Positions 1 to 9,800 of a stretch of DNA of 64,000 nt are shown here, piece after piece. The DNA is from Iodidimonas nitroreducens. Its GTDB lineage: Bacteria > Pseudomonadota > Alphaproteobacteria > Sphingomonadales > Rhodothalassiaceae. The stretch spans positions 62,001-126,000 of the forward strand of contig BAYV01000010.1 in the NCBI GenBank assembly GCA_000710935.1, written 5' to 3'. Under the pieces are notes generated by a model. That model made no database searches. It was not told where the DNA came from and saw nothing but the letters and a program-made list of their open reading frames with translations. A program made the translations under genes and the position numbers. Numbering within the stretch: position 1 is the stretch's first letter; each line of letters opens with the position of its first letter.

Positions 1-2
1 AG

Positions 3-179
3 TTCGCTCTCACCTATCTGCCGTTCATGCAAACCGTTTTTGCCACAAAGCCCATCTCATTGAAGGATGGTATGCTGATTGTCGGCGTTGGCGTGGCCCT
101 GTTTGCGATCATCGAAACCGAAAAGCAGATCCGCCTTCGGCTGTCGAAAAAAGTGATGAATGATGATGTTCGGGCATAG
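3..179 (+). CDS. Cation-transporting P-type ATPase, C-terminal end (partial)
   Basis: Only the last 58 codons are in the window; the gene begins upstream and stops at TAG 177-179. The peptide contains LTYLPFMQTVF, then a KDG turn, then a hydrophobic stretch (GMLIVGVGVALFAII) followed by a basic tail. This pattern matches the last two membrane helices of the C-terminal domain of P-type cation ATPases, in which LPF/FMQ-type segments are common. The nucleotide-binding and phosphorylation domains are outside the window, so the transported ion cannot be judged. Family assignment is by recognition of this short tail only. Confidence 0.6.
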   Translation, partial: FALTYLPFMQTVFATKPISLKDGMLIVGVGVALFAIIETEKQIRLRLSKKVMNDDVRA

Positions 180-255
180 CGTCTGATATGCTCTAGAGCC
201 TGCCGCTATTGGCCAAGCCAAGCGCATTTCAATATAATTTCATGATGTCAGGAAA

Positions 256-331
256 TGGTGACCCCTACGGGACTCGAACCCGTGTTTTCGCCGTGAAAGG
301 GCGACGTCCTAGACCGCTAGACGAAGGGGCC
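256..331 (-). tRNA. tRNA-Glu (UUC)
   Basis: Read on the minus strand, the 76-nt gene starts GGCCCCTTCGTCTAG and ends GGTCACCA. The 7-bp acceptor stem is GGCCCCT/AGGGGTC with one G-T pair, followed by discriminator A and an encoded CCA. The anticodon loop CTTTCAC gives anticodon TTC for glutamate. The T arm GGGTTCGAGTCCC is intact. No intron or mismatch suggests a defect. Confidence 0.96.
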
Positions 332-353
332 GTGCGGCTTGCGTGGAGCGGTG

Positions 354-381
354 TTTAGACAATGCAGGCATGATCCGTCAA
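354..381 (-). promoter_or_regulatory. Sigma-70-type promoter for tRNA-Glu
   Basis: On the minus strand TTGACG (381-376) is followed after 16 nt by TCTAAA (359-354), good matches to the -35 and -10 hexamers. The -10 box lies 22 nt before the tRNA 5' end, a spacing suited to a short precursor leader. Promoter function is inferred from sequence only. Confidence 0.55.
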
Positions 382-452
382 GCACCCTTCGCCAAAATCC
401 GAAAAATATTTGATCCCGCGTGCAAAAATACGCGGATTTTGCGCGCATATCC

Positions 453-1827
453 GAGAGTGTCCGGTGTTTTGTGTAAGTGGGATTTGGTCCATGTTTCCTG
501 AAAGAAGCAAGGATGATAACGATTTCGAAAGAACTACTGGACGAATTGCTGAAGGGCTGCGAGCGGCCTGAGGATCTGCTTGGCGATGCCGGGCTGATGA
601 AAGAGCTCAAGATCAAGCTGATGATCCGAAGGGACCGTGGCCGCAGTGCGGCCGCGTAAGCCCGAAGGATGATGCTGGGGGCCGAGTTGACGGCGCATCT
701 GGGCTATGAGGAGGGCAAGGACGCGCCGCCCGATCAACCCAACCGGCGCAATGGTTCATCCGCCAAGAGATTAAAGGGCCAAGACGGTGAACTGCCGATC
801 GCCGTGCTGCGAGACCGGGACGGTAGTTTCACGCCCGAACTGGTGAAGAAGGGCCAGACCCGGATCGACGGGATCGACGACAAGATCGTTGGCCTTTATG
901 CCGCCGGACTGACAGTGCGCGACATCCGTGCCCACCTTGAGGATGTCTATGGCTTACAGGTCTCGCCAGACCTGATCAGCCGCGTGACCGATGCCGTGCT
1001 GGACGAGGTGCGTGACTGGCAAAGCCGGGCGCTGGAGCGGATGTATCCCATCATCATTTTTGACGCTCTGCGGGTCAAAATCCGTGATGCCGACAGCCGG
1101 ATGGTGAAAAACAAGGCGGTTTACGTGGCCTTAGGCGTCACCCGTGACGGGGTGCGCGAGGTGCTTGGCCTATGGGTTGCTGAGAGCGAGGGTGCCAAAT
1201 TCTGGTTATCCGTGATGACGGAACTGAAGAACCGCGGGGTTCAGGACATCCTGATCGCGGTCGTGGACGGGCTCAAGGGCTTTCCTGACGCCATCACCAC
1301 CGCCTTCCCGGAGGCCACGGTTCAGACCTGTATCGTGCATCTGGTGCGCCATTCTCTGAACGTCTGCGCCTGGAAGGACCGCAAGGCCGTGGCCGCCGAT
1401 CTGCGCCTGATTTACAGCGCCCCAACGGCCGATCAGGCTGCTGCCGAACTGAACGCGTTTGAGGAAAAATGGGCCGGAAAATATGCCTCCATCGCCCCGG
1501 CCTGGCGGCGGGCCTGGCAGGAGGTGATCCCGTTCTTTGCCTTCGATCCGGCCATTCGCAAGATCATCTACACGACCAATGCCATCGAGAGCCTGAACCG
1601 CGTCATCCGTAAATCGATCAAAACCCGGGGATCCTTCCCAACCGAGGAGGCTGCGACCAAGCTGATCTATCTGGCGATCCGAAACTTCGAGAAAGGCGGC
1701 AGGACTGTCCAGAAATGGTTTGCCGCCCGCAATCAGTTCGCCATAATGTTCGATGAACGCTTCAACGCGTGACCGTATCTGAAACCCCCATGGGCCAGAC
1801 CAGATACACAAAGGTCATGACACTCCC
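453..1827 (+). mobile_element. IS256-family insertion sequence with 8-bp target duplication
   Basis: The element is about 1,375 bp. Its left end GAGAGTGTC (453) and right end, complemented, GGGAGTGTC (1827) start imperfect inverted repeats that also share TTTGTGTA and a CCATG block further in. Both ends are flanked by the identical octamer GCATATCC (445-452 and 1828-1835). IS256-family elements are known to make 8-9 bp duplications, so these are very likely the exact ends. It carries one transposase gene, interrupted by an in-frame stop. It inserted between the tRNA-Glu promoter region and the 3' end of recJ without breaking a visible gene. The undecayed duplication suggests a fairly recent insertion. 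Confidence 0.9.
513..1772 (+). pseudogene. IS256-family transposase, interrupted by an in-frame stop
   Basis: One frame runs from ATG 513 (or GTG 477) to TGA 1772 with a single stop, TAA at 657-659. The second part keeps the catalytic DDE signature of the family: Asp in FDALRVKIRD, Asp in VVDGLKGF, Glu in NAIESLNRVIRK, plus the QTCIVH motif. The N-terminal part (ISKELLDELLKG) is the usual start of this subgroup. The stop lies in a segment of 36 nt bounded by CGAAGG repeats (627-632 and 663-668); homologues as I remember them run from KLM almost directly into LGAEL. Translation might restart at ATG 669 or 672, giving a protein without the N-terminal about 60 residues. No normally spaced ribosome site is visible there, so I treat it as a pseudogene. 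Confidence 0.8.
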
Positions 1828-1859
1828 GCATATCCAAAGATGCAGCCTGATCGCCCTCC

Positions 1860-3683
1860 TTAAACGAGGGCGGCATCATCGATGGTCATTTCGATTTTTG
1901 GCGTCATGCCCCATTCATCGATCTTGAGCCTGCCTGCCAGATGAAAGCGCTTGCCCACGCCCCCAAGAAGGGCCGCCCCCAAATCCTGATCGGCCGCGCG
2001 AAAGGCAATCGCCTTCAATCGCCCGCCCCCACGGCTCCCGAAAATGCAGCGCACATGGCCACGGCCCACTTCATCGCAGCGCACCAGATCAAGATCGGGC
2101 AAAACAAAACGCGGCGCCGGATTGCCCATACCAAAAGGGCCAAGGCGTTCAAGAGCCGTAACCAATTCAAGGCTGGCCCCTTTCAGGCTGAGCACACAAT
2201 CCACCTCATGCAGGCGGCCCGCCCGGGCCTTTTCCACCCGCGCCAAAAGCCATTGCTCAAGAAAATCACGAAATGCCGGAAGCTTTTGCGCCGATGCGCT
2301 GAAACCCGCCGCCATGGCATGGCCGCCGCCCTTTTCGAGATGGCCCAGCCGCACCGCTTCAATCACCGCCGCACCAATATCCACATGGGGAATCGATCGC
2401 ACCGAGCCTTTCGCCTCGCCCTTATCATCGATGGCGATCACGAAAGCGGGGCGGCCAAAGCGTTCGGTGAGCCGCGAGGCAACAATCCCGATCACCCCGG
2501 GATGCCAGCCCTCACCCGCTGCAAAAACCAGCGGATGAGGATCGCCGCCCGCGTTTTCCTTCAGCACCTGCGCCAGGGCTTCATCGGCAACGGCGGCTTC
2601 CAGCGCCTGGCGTTCGGTATTATAGAAATCAAGCTGCTCGGCCATGTGCCTTGCTTTTTCAGGATCATCAGTGGTCAGCAACCGCGCCCCCAGATCAGCT
2701 TCACCCACCCGGCCACCGGCATTCACCCGTGGGCCCAGCAAAAAGCCCAGATGATAAACCCCCGGCATCTGATCCATGCGCGCCACATCAGCAAGCGCCG
2801 CCAGTCCGATATTATGCCGCCGGGCCAGCACCTTCAATCCCTGCGCCACAAAGGCCCTGTTCACCCCGGTGAGCGGCACCACATCACACACCGTGCCCAA
2901 AGCCACCAGATCCAGCCATTGCATCAGATCCGGTTCAGGCCGGCTCGCCCCATACCAGCCCGCCGCGCGCAAAGCACGATTGATCGCCACTACCAGAAGA
3001 AAGCTCACCCCCACAGCGGCAAGCTGCCCATAAGTGCCATCTTCATCAAGGCGATTGGGATTGATCACCGCCACCGCAGGCGGCAAGGCGCTTTCGGCCT
3101 TATGATGATCAACAACGATCATATGAAGGCCCATGGCCTGCGCCGCCTTCAAGGGCTCGAACGACAAGGTACCGCAATCAACGGTGATCACCACTTGGGT
3201 CTGTTCATCCGCCAAAATCCGCAAAGCCGCTTCATTGGGGCCATAACCCTCGCGCAGGCGATCCGGGATATAGATCCGCGCCACCGCCCCCACAGCAGCG
3301 AAAAACCGCCACAGCAAAGCGGAGGATGTGGCCCCATCCACATCATAATCGCCAAAAATCGCTATTTTTTCTCCACCCATAATGGCTTTGGCCACGCGAT
3401 CGGCCGCCACATCCATATCCGCAAAGCGCGAGGGATCAGGCAGGCTCTGGCGCAAAACGGGCTGGAGAAACGCCTCGGCCGCATCGATGTCAATGCCCCG
3501 GCCCGCCAGCACCCGCCCAACGATTTCATCGAGTTCAAGACGCTGGCTTAAGTGCAAAGCGAGACGATCATCACAGGGCCTGAGCCGCCAATGCCGCCCG
3601 CTCAAGGAACGGCTGACCCCCAAAAGGGCATCCTGATGAAGCGCGGGCGCGGCATCGGCGCTTATGTCGGGTTTCGTGCTCAA
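1860..3683 (-). CDS. recJ: Single-stranded-DNA-specific 5'-3' exonuclease RecJ
   Basis: RecJ degrades single-stranded DNA 5' to 3' in RecF-pathway recombination and repair. The 607-residue protein is of normal length. The DHH phosphoesterase motifs are visible: GDYDVDGATS (Asp residues near 112-116), VDCG, and VDHH near 191-194; the DHHA1 motif GGGHAMAAGF lies near residue 450, followed by the C-terminal OB-like region. The start is TTG at 3683, overlapping the glpX stop as TTGA, which indicates translational coupling in a glpX-recJ operon. This pair is common in alphaproteobacteria, often with the homoserine dehydrogenase gene upstream; that gene is not here. The gene ends only 24 bp from the IS target duplication. 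Confidence 0.95.
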   Translation of the reverse strand: MSTKPDISADAAPALHQDALLGVSRSLSGRHWRLRPCDDRLALHLSQRLELDEIVGRVLAGRGIDIDAAEAFLQPVLRQSLPDPSRFADMDVAADRVAKAIMGGEKIAIFGDYDVDGATSSALLWRFFAAVGAVARIYIPDRLREGYGPNEAALRILADEQTQVVITVDCGTLSFEPLKAAQAMGLHMIVVDHHKAESALPPAVAVINPNRLDEDGTYGQLAAVGVSFLLVVAINRALRAAGWYGASRPEPDLMQWLDLVALGTVCDVVPLTGVNRAFVAQGLKVLARRHNIGLAALADVARMDQMPGVYHLGFLLGPRVNAGGRVGEADLGARLLTTDDPEKARHMAEQLDFYNTERQALEAAVADEALAQVLKENAGGDPHPLVFAAGEGWHPGVIGIVASRLTERFGRPAFVIAIDDKGEAKGSVRSIPHVDIGAAVIEAVRLGHLEKGGGHAMAAGFSASAQKLPAFRDFLEQWLLARVEKARAGRLHEVDCVLSLKGASLELVTALERLGPFGMGNPAPRFVLPDLDLVRCDEVGRGHVRCIFGSRGGGRLKAIAFRAADQDLGAALLGGVGKRFHLAGRLKIDEWGMTPKIEMTIDDAALV

Positions 3684-4651
3684 TTGCGGTCGATCTCATG
3701 CTTGATATGATCAGATTGGATGCGACGCACCGTGCGGGTGGAAGCCCGCATCACCAGGGAATGGGTGCGCCAGCCGATCCGGGTTTTACTCACCCCCTTC
3801 ATCATGGTGCCATCCGTCACACCGGTTGCGGCAAAAATGGTATCGCCACAGGCCAGTTCATGCATCTGATATTTACGATGAAGATCCGTGATGCCAATGC
3901 GCTGCGCCCGTTCCTTTTCATCGTCATTGCGGAAAACCAGCCGCCCCTGAAACTGCCCGCCCACGCAATTAAGCGCTGCCGCCGCCAGCACCCCTTCGGG
4001 GGCACCCCCCTGGCCCATATAAAGATCAATGGCGGTATCGGGTTCGGTGGTGGCGATGACCCCGGCAATATCACCATCGGGGATCAGGCGCAGCCGAACC
4101 CCAATGGCCCGCAATTCATGGATCAGCTTTTCATGCCGGGGCCGATCAAGCACGCAAACGCTGATCTCGCCAACTGCAACATTTTTCGCCGCAGCCATTG
4201 CCTTCACATTAGCCGTCGGGCTTTGATCCAGATCCACCAGCCCTTGGGGATAGCCGCCGCCAATGGCGATCTTGTCCATATACACATCAGGGGCATTGAG
4301 CAGATTGCCCTTTTCGGCAATGGCCAGAACAGCCATGGAATCGGGGGCCCAGCGGGCGGTGAGGCCAGTGCCTTCCAAAGGATCGAGGGCGATATCAACC
4401 GCCACCCCGCCCAAACCCACTTTTTCGCCGATAAACAGCATCGGGGCATCATCGCGCTCCCCCTCGCCAATCACCACGGTGCCATCGATATAAAGCTTGT
4501 TGAACGCCGCCCGCATGGTTTCAACGGCTGCCTGATCGGCCTCTTTTTCCCGCCCCAAACCGCGCCATTGGGCTGCAGCAATGGCCGCTGCTTCGGTCAC
4601 ACGCACCATTTCAAGAACGAGTTGCCGGTCAAGCGTGCCTTTATCTGTCAT
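3680..4651 (-). CDS. glpX: Class II fructose-1,6-bisphosphatase GlpX
   Basis: The enzyme hydrolyses fructose 1,6-bisphosphate to fructose 6-phosphate in gluconeogenesis, in the cytoplasm. The 323-residue protein shows the family landmarks: the N-terminal EMVRVTEAAAIAA, GEGERDDAPML (metal and substrate site, residues about 62-72), DPLEGT (about 89-94), and IPDGDIAG in the second half. A GAGGA ribosome site precedes ATG 4651. The stop overlaps the recJ start. No class I fbp is seen in the window, so this may be the main gluconeogenic phosphatase, but that is inference. In photosynthetic or autotrophic relatives the same family also acts on sedoheptulose bisphosphate; nothing here points to that. 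Confidence 0.94.
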   Translation of the reverse strand: MTDKGTLDRQLVLEMVRVTEAAAIAAAQWRGLGREKEADQAAVETMRAAFNKLYIDGTVVIGEGERDDAPMLFIGEKVGLGGVAVDIALDPLEGTGLTARWAPDSMAVLAIAEKGNLLNAPDVYMDKIAIGGGYPQGLVDLDQSPTANVKAMAAAKNVAVGEISVCVLDRPRHEKLIHELRAIGVRLRLIPDGDIAGVIATTEPDTAIDLYMGQGGAPEGVLAAAALNCVGGQFQGRLVFRNDDEKERAQRIGITDLHRKYQMHELACGDTIFAATGVTDGTMMKGVSKTRIGWRTHSLVMRASTRTVRRIQSDHIKHEIDRN

Positions 4652-4819
4652 GATTTTTCCTCATCCCCTGTTCCCTTTAAACCCAAAAAATACCGGACCT
4701 CGAAAAGCCGGGGGCTTTGATTGCACGGTATCTTGAATTAACGTACATCTCATAAAAAGGCTAAACAAAGCATCCTCTAAATCTTTTTCAATATCGTGCC
4801 CCTGATGATGGAGACGGCC

Positions 4820-6643
4820 ATGACACAATCGGATCATGCTGCAGATAAAACACCGGAAAGCCCCCTTACTCAGGCCGACTGGCAGGCATATTCCGATAAT
4901 ATGGCAAAAGTGGCCACCCGCACGCAGGAGCTGATCCAGGAATGGCTGAAAAAACAACAGGGTGCTCAACAGGATCAGGATATCGACCCGCTTAATATCG
5001 GCGAATCCTTTTTTGAACTGACCGCAAAAATGATGAGCGATCCCGCCCGCTTGGCGGAAACCCAGATGGCGATGTTCCAGGATTATCTGCAATTATGGCA
5101 GAATGCGACTTTGCGCATGATGGGGGCGGAAACCGAGGCGGTGATCGCGCCGGAAAAGGGCGATAAGCGCTTCAAACACCCGGAATGGTCGGAAAATCAG
5201 CTTTTCGATTTCATCAAGCAATCCTATCTGCTGGCATCGCGCCACATCAATAAAGCCGTTGAAGAAACCGAAGGGCTCGACCCTGAGGACGAGCGCAAAA
5301 CAGAATTTTACACCCGCCAGTTCATCGATGCCCTTTCCCCCAGCAATTTTGCCCTCACCAATCCGGAAGTCTTGCAAACAACGGTGGAAACCCGGGGCGA
5401 AAATCTGATCAAGGGCCTGGAAAATCTGCTCAATGATCTGGAGCGGGGCAGCGGCGATCTTTCAATTTCCATGACCGATGAAAAAGCGTTCGAGGTGGGG
5501 CGCAATGTAGCCGTCACCCCGGGCAAGGTTGTTTATGAATGCGACTTGTTCCAGCTCATTCAATATAGCCCCAACACCAAAGAGGTTTATGAAAAGCCGC
5601 TGCTGATCTTTCCACCCTGGATCAATAAATTCTATATCCTTGATCTGACCGCGCAAAAAAGCTTCGTCAAATGGTGTGTCGATCAGGGCATCACGGTGTT
5701 TATGGTTTCATGGGTAAACCCCGATGCCAGCCTGCGCGACAAAACCCTTGATGATTATCTCAAAGATGGCCAATTGCGCGCTTTGGAGATGGTGGAAAAA
5801 ATCACCGGCGTGCGCGGGATCAATGTTATCGGCTATTGCGTTGCCGGAACCCTTCTGGCCGCCACCCTTGCCTGGCTCGAAGCCCGGGGAGAAGCCGATC
5901 GGATCGCTTCCGTAACCTTTTTCACCGCCCAAGTGGATTTCGAAGATGCCGGTGAATTGAAGGTCTTTGTTGATGAAGATCAGCTTGAAGCCCTGTCGCG
6001 TCGGATGCAGAAAAAAGGCTATCTGGATGCCAGTGCCATGGCGGGCACTTTCAATATGCTGCGATCCAATGATCTGATCTGGTCTTTTGTGGTCAATAAT
6101 TATCTGTTGGGCAAAGAGCCCTTCCCCTTTGATCTTTTATACTGGAATTCCGACAGTACCAATCTGGCCGCCGGGGTGCATGCGCAATATCTGCGCGCGA
6201 TGTATTATGAGAATGCACTGGTCAAACCCGGCGGGCTGACACTGGCCGGAGAATCCATCGATCTCAGGCGCATCAAAACACCGGCCTATATTCAGGCCGG
6301 GCGCGAAGATCATATCGCACCGCCACAATCGGTTTATAAAATCACCGGCATTCTGGCCGGGCCGCAGCGCTTTGTGCTTGCGGGATCAGGCCATATTGCC
6401 GGTGTCGTCAATCCGCCCGATGCCAAGAAATACCAATATTGGACCAAATCGGGAAAGCTGCCCAAAAGCCTTGATGAGTTTACCTCGAAGGCCATCGAAA
6501 CCCCCGGCTCATGGTGGCCGGATTGGCTGCAATGGCTGGAAAAATATAGCGGGCCGAAAATTCCGGCGCGTGATCCCGGCAGCGATCAGTTCCCGCCCAT
6601 CGAAGAGGCCCCCGGCCGCTATGTAAAGGTGAAGGCGCAATAA
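4820..6643 (+). CDS. phaC: Class I poly(3-hydroxyalkanoate) synthase PhaC
   Basis: PhaC polymerises 3-hydroxyacyl-CoA into storage polyester at the granule surface. The start ATG 4820 is chosen because GGAG lies just upstream; ATGs at 4802 and 4805 are in frame but poorly placed. The 607-residue protein has the PhaC N-terminal domain and an alpha/beta-hydrolase core. The synthase lipase-like box reads GYCVAG with the nucleophile Cys at about residue 340; Asp near 497 (GREDHIAPP) and His near 525 (GSGHIAGV) complete the triad. It is transcribed divergently from glpX and alone: phaA, phaB, phasin and PhaR genes are not in the window. A terminator follows. Residue numbers assume the chosen start. 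Confidence 0.95.
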   Translation: MTQSDHAADKTPESPLTQADWQAYSDNMAKVATRTQELIQEWLKKQQGAQQDQDIDPLNIGESFFELTAKMMSDPARLAETQMAMFQDYLQLWQNATLRMMGAETEAVIAPEKGDKRFKHPEWSENQLFDFIKQSYLLASRHINKAVEETEGLDPEDERKTEFYTRQFIDALSPSNFALTNPEVLQTTVETRGENLIKGLENLLNDLERGSGDLSISMTDEKAFEVGRNVAVTPGKVVYECDLFQLIQYSPNTKEVYEKPLLIFPPWINKFYILDLTAQKSFVKWCVDQGITVFMVSWVNPDASLRDKTLDDYLKDGQLRALEMVEKITGVRGINVIGYCVAGTLLAATLAWLEARGEADRIASVTFFTAQVDFEDAGELKVFVDEDQLEALSRRMQKKGYLDASAMAGTFNMLRSNDLIWSFVVNNYLLGKEPFPFDLLYWNSDSTNLAAGVHAQYLRAMYYENALVKPGGLTLAGESIDLRRIKTPAYIQAGREDHIAPPQSVYKITGILAGPQRFVLAGSGHIAGVVNPPDAKKYQYWTKSGKLPKSLDEFTSKAIETPGSWWPDWLQWLEKYSGPKIPARDPGSDQFPPIEEAPGRYVKVKAQ

Positions 6644-6656
6644 GCTCATTGATCCC

Positions 6657-6686
6657 GGGCCCCGCGTGGGGGGGCAGATTTTTTTT
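6657..6686 (+). terminator. Rho-independent terminator after phaC
   Basis: A short G+C stem, GCCCC with GGGG around loop GCGT (6659-6671, extendable by neighbouring G and C bases), is followed at 6679 by eight T. It lies 14 bp after the phaC stop. The stem is short and register shifts are possible. Confidence 0.55.
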
Positions 6687-6704
6687 GCAGTGCCCTAAAT
6701 TTCA

Positions 6705-6734
6705 ATTATTGCGTCTTTGTGATGCATTATTGCG
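6705..6734. promoter_or_regulatory. Paired ATTATTGCG direct repeats, possible operator
   Basis: The nonamer ATTATTGCG occurs at 6705-6713 and again at 6726-6734, exactly 21 bp apart, about two helical turns. The pair lies in the 235-bp spacer between phaC and the indolepyruvate oxidoreductase gene. Two half-sites on the same helix face are typical of a dimeric or oligomeric regulator site. No regulator gene is adjacent, so the cognate factor is unknown. Confidence 0.35.
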
Positions 6735-6878
6735 CAAAATCCCCCCCAAGAACGAAAGCTCATTACGAGCAATGCATGTCATAATAGGACCTTGATAGAA
6801 CGCCCGTTCAGTCTTTGGCCCCGCATCGGGCCGCAAGGCTGAAAGAGGGCGCAGCGCATATTGATCCGGGGTCTGCAG

Positions 6879-9800
6879 ATGTTCATGCAAAAAGTCACGC
6901 TCGACGATAAATATCAGCTCAGATCGGGCCGCGCTTATATGACCGGTATTCAGGCGCTGGTGCGCCTGCCGATCGTGCAGCGCTGGCGCGATATCGAGGC
7001 CGGGCTTAATACCGCGGGCTTCATCTCGGGTTATCGCGGATCGCCGCTTGGCACCTATGATATGGAATTGATGCGCGCGAAATCCTATCTTGAACCCCTC
7101 CATGTTCATTTCGAGCCCGGCCTCAATGAAGATCTGGCCGCCACCTCGGTCTGGGGAAGCCAGCAATCCAATCTGGCGGGTCAGGGCCTTTATGATGGCG
7201 TTTTCGGCATCTGGTATGGCAAGGGCCCCGGTGTCGATCGCTCCATGGATGTGTTCAAACACGCGAACGCCGCGGGCACCATGGAACATGGCGGCGTGCT
7301 GGCCATCGCGGGCGATGATCATGCCGCCAAATCATCCACCCTGCCCCACCAGACCGAGCATGATTTCATGTCGGCGATGATGCCGGTGCTTTATCCTGCG
7401 GGCGTGCGGGAGTTCGTTGAATTCGGCCTTCTGGGCCTTGCCATGTCGCGCTATACCGGGGCTTGGGTCGCCTTTAAAACCACATCCGATACCGCCGAAA
7501 CATCGGCTTCGATTGATCTTGAAGGCGAAAAGCGCTCGATCATCCTGCCCACCGATTTTGAAATGCCCCAAGGCGGCCTGCATATCCGCTGGCCCGATCC
7601 ATGGCGGGGTCAGGATACCCGCTTGCAGCGCTATAAGGGCTTTGCCGCCCATGCTTTTGCCCGGGCCAATCAGATCGATAAAGTCGTTCTGGATAGCCCC
7701 AATCCGCGCTTTGGGATCATTGCATCGGGCAAGGCTTATCTCGATGTGTGCCAGGCCCTCCATGAAATGGGCATCACCAAAGAGGTCGCCAGCGAGATCG
7801 GCCTGCGGCTTTACAAGGTGGGCATGGTCTGGCCATTGGAACCCCAAGGTGCCCGCGCTTTCGCCGAAGGACTTGAAGAGGTTCTGGTGGTGGAAGAAAA
7901 GCGTGAGATGATCGAATATCAGCTCATGCAGCAGCTTTATAACTGGAAGGAAAGCGCCCGCCCGCGCATTGTTGGCAAGCATGATGATAAGGGCCGCTGG
8001 CTTTTATCCCCCGATAATGAGCTGGATATTTCCCTTGTTTCTCATGCCATTGCTTCAAGGCTTGCGCATTTCCACAATACCCCGCTGATCCGGGATCGTC
8101 TCGCATGGTTTGAAGCCCGGAAATCCGCTGCCGAAGCCTATGAGCCCGAAACCGCGCGCACGCCGTTTTTCTGTTCGGGCTGCCCGCATAACAGCTCGAC
8201 CCGGCTTCCCGAGGGCAGCCGCGCTTTGGCCGGGATCGGCTGTCATATCATGGCCATCAATATGGATCGCCATAATGAAACCTTCACCCAGATGGGTGGG
8301 GAAGGCACGCCATGGATCGGCACCCATCATTTCACCAAAGAAAAGCATATTTTCGCCAATCTGGGCGATGGCACCTATTCCCATTCCGGCATTCTGGCCA
8401 TTCGCGCCTCGGTAGCGGCCAAGGTGAATATCACCTATAAGCTGCTTTATAATGATGCCGTGGCGATGACCGGCGGGCAGGAAGCCGAAGGCCATTTAAG
8501 CGTGCCGCAGATTGCCGCACAGCTTGTGGCCGAAGGTGTGGGGCGCGTGGCGATTGCCTCGGAACGCCCTGAAATCTATGCCAAAGCCACCCTGCCCCCC
8601 GATGTGGAGGTGCATGAGCGCGATCAATTGATGAACCTGCAATATGAAATGCGCGAGATGAACGGCGTAACGGCGATCATCTATGATCAGACCTGCGCTG
8701 CCGAAAAGCGTCGCCGCCGGAAACGCGGCAAAATGGAAGATCCCGACAAACGGGTGATCATCAATGATCAGGTTTGTGAAGGCTGCGGCGATTGCTCGGT
8801 GCAATCCAATTGCGTGTCGGTTGAGCCTTTGGAAACCGAATTGGGGCGCAAGCGGCAAATCAATCAATCCACCTGCAACAAGGATTTCTCCTGTCTCAAG
8901 GGTTTTTGCCCCTCATTCGTGACGGTGAAGGGCGGCCAGCTCAAGAAATCGAAAGCGGGCGGCAAGGAAACCGATCTGCCTGATGTGCCCATGCCAAAGG
9001 TGCCCGCATTGGAAGAAAGCTATAATATTCTGGTGACCGGCATTGGCGGTACCGGGGTGCTGACCATTGGTGCCCTTTTGGGGATGGCCGCGCATCTGGA
9101 AGGCAAGGGCTGTTCGGTTCTCGATATGGCCGGATTGGCGCAAAAAGGCGGAGCGGTGCTTTCGCATATCCGCTTATTTGCGGAACAGGATCGCGAAGCC
9201 AGCGCCAAGATCATCACCGGCGGTGCCAATCTGTTGCTTGCCTGCGATAGCGTGGTGGCATCAGGCAAGGATGCGCAAACCGCCCTTTCAGAAGAACGCA
9301 CCCGCGCGGTGATCAACACCACCCTCACCCCGGTGGCCGATTTCGTGCGCAATCGCGATCTCGATTTCAAGGAACTGGCCGTGCAAAAGGCGATTGCCGC
9401 CCGCACGATGAAAGATGGCCGCTTTCCCCTGCCCGCCACCGGGCTGGCCACGGCCCTGATGGGGGATTCCATCGCCACCAATATGTTCATTCTGGGCTAT
9501 GCCTGGCAAAAGGGGCTGATCCCGCTGAGCCTTGATAGCATCAAGGAAGCCATCACATTGAATAAAGTGGCTATCGACAATAATCTGCGGACCCTGCATT
9601 GGGGCCGCGCCGCCGCCCATGATCTGGCGCTGATCGAAAAGCTGGTGGCTCCCTTTGATCGCGAGACGGATCGCTTTCACGCGAAAAATCTTGATGAAGC
9701 CCAAAGCTATCGCGAACATTTTCTGGAAAACTATCAGGATAAAAAACTGGCCGCCCGCTATCGCGCGATGGTGGAGGATGTGCGGGCCGCCGAGCACAAG

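Noticed and set aside
641-656. GCGGCCGC within the transposase insertion taken as a cloning scar
   Set aside because: An 8-bp match alone in a G+C-rich genome does not show engineering; no vector-like sequence surrounds it.
1941-3551. A 536-codon open frame on the plus strand across recJ
   Set aside because: It is antisense to a clear recJ and arises from codon bias; its product (many His, Arg, Gln) resembles no protein.
3698-4720. A 340-codon open frame opposite glpX
   Set aside because: Antisense shadow of a well-supported gene; low-information His/Gly-rich product with no recognisable family.
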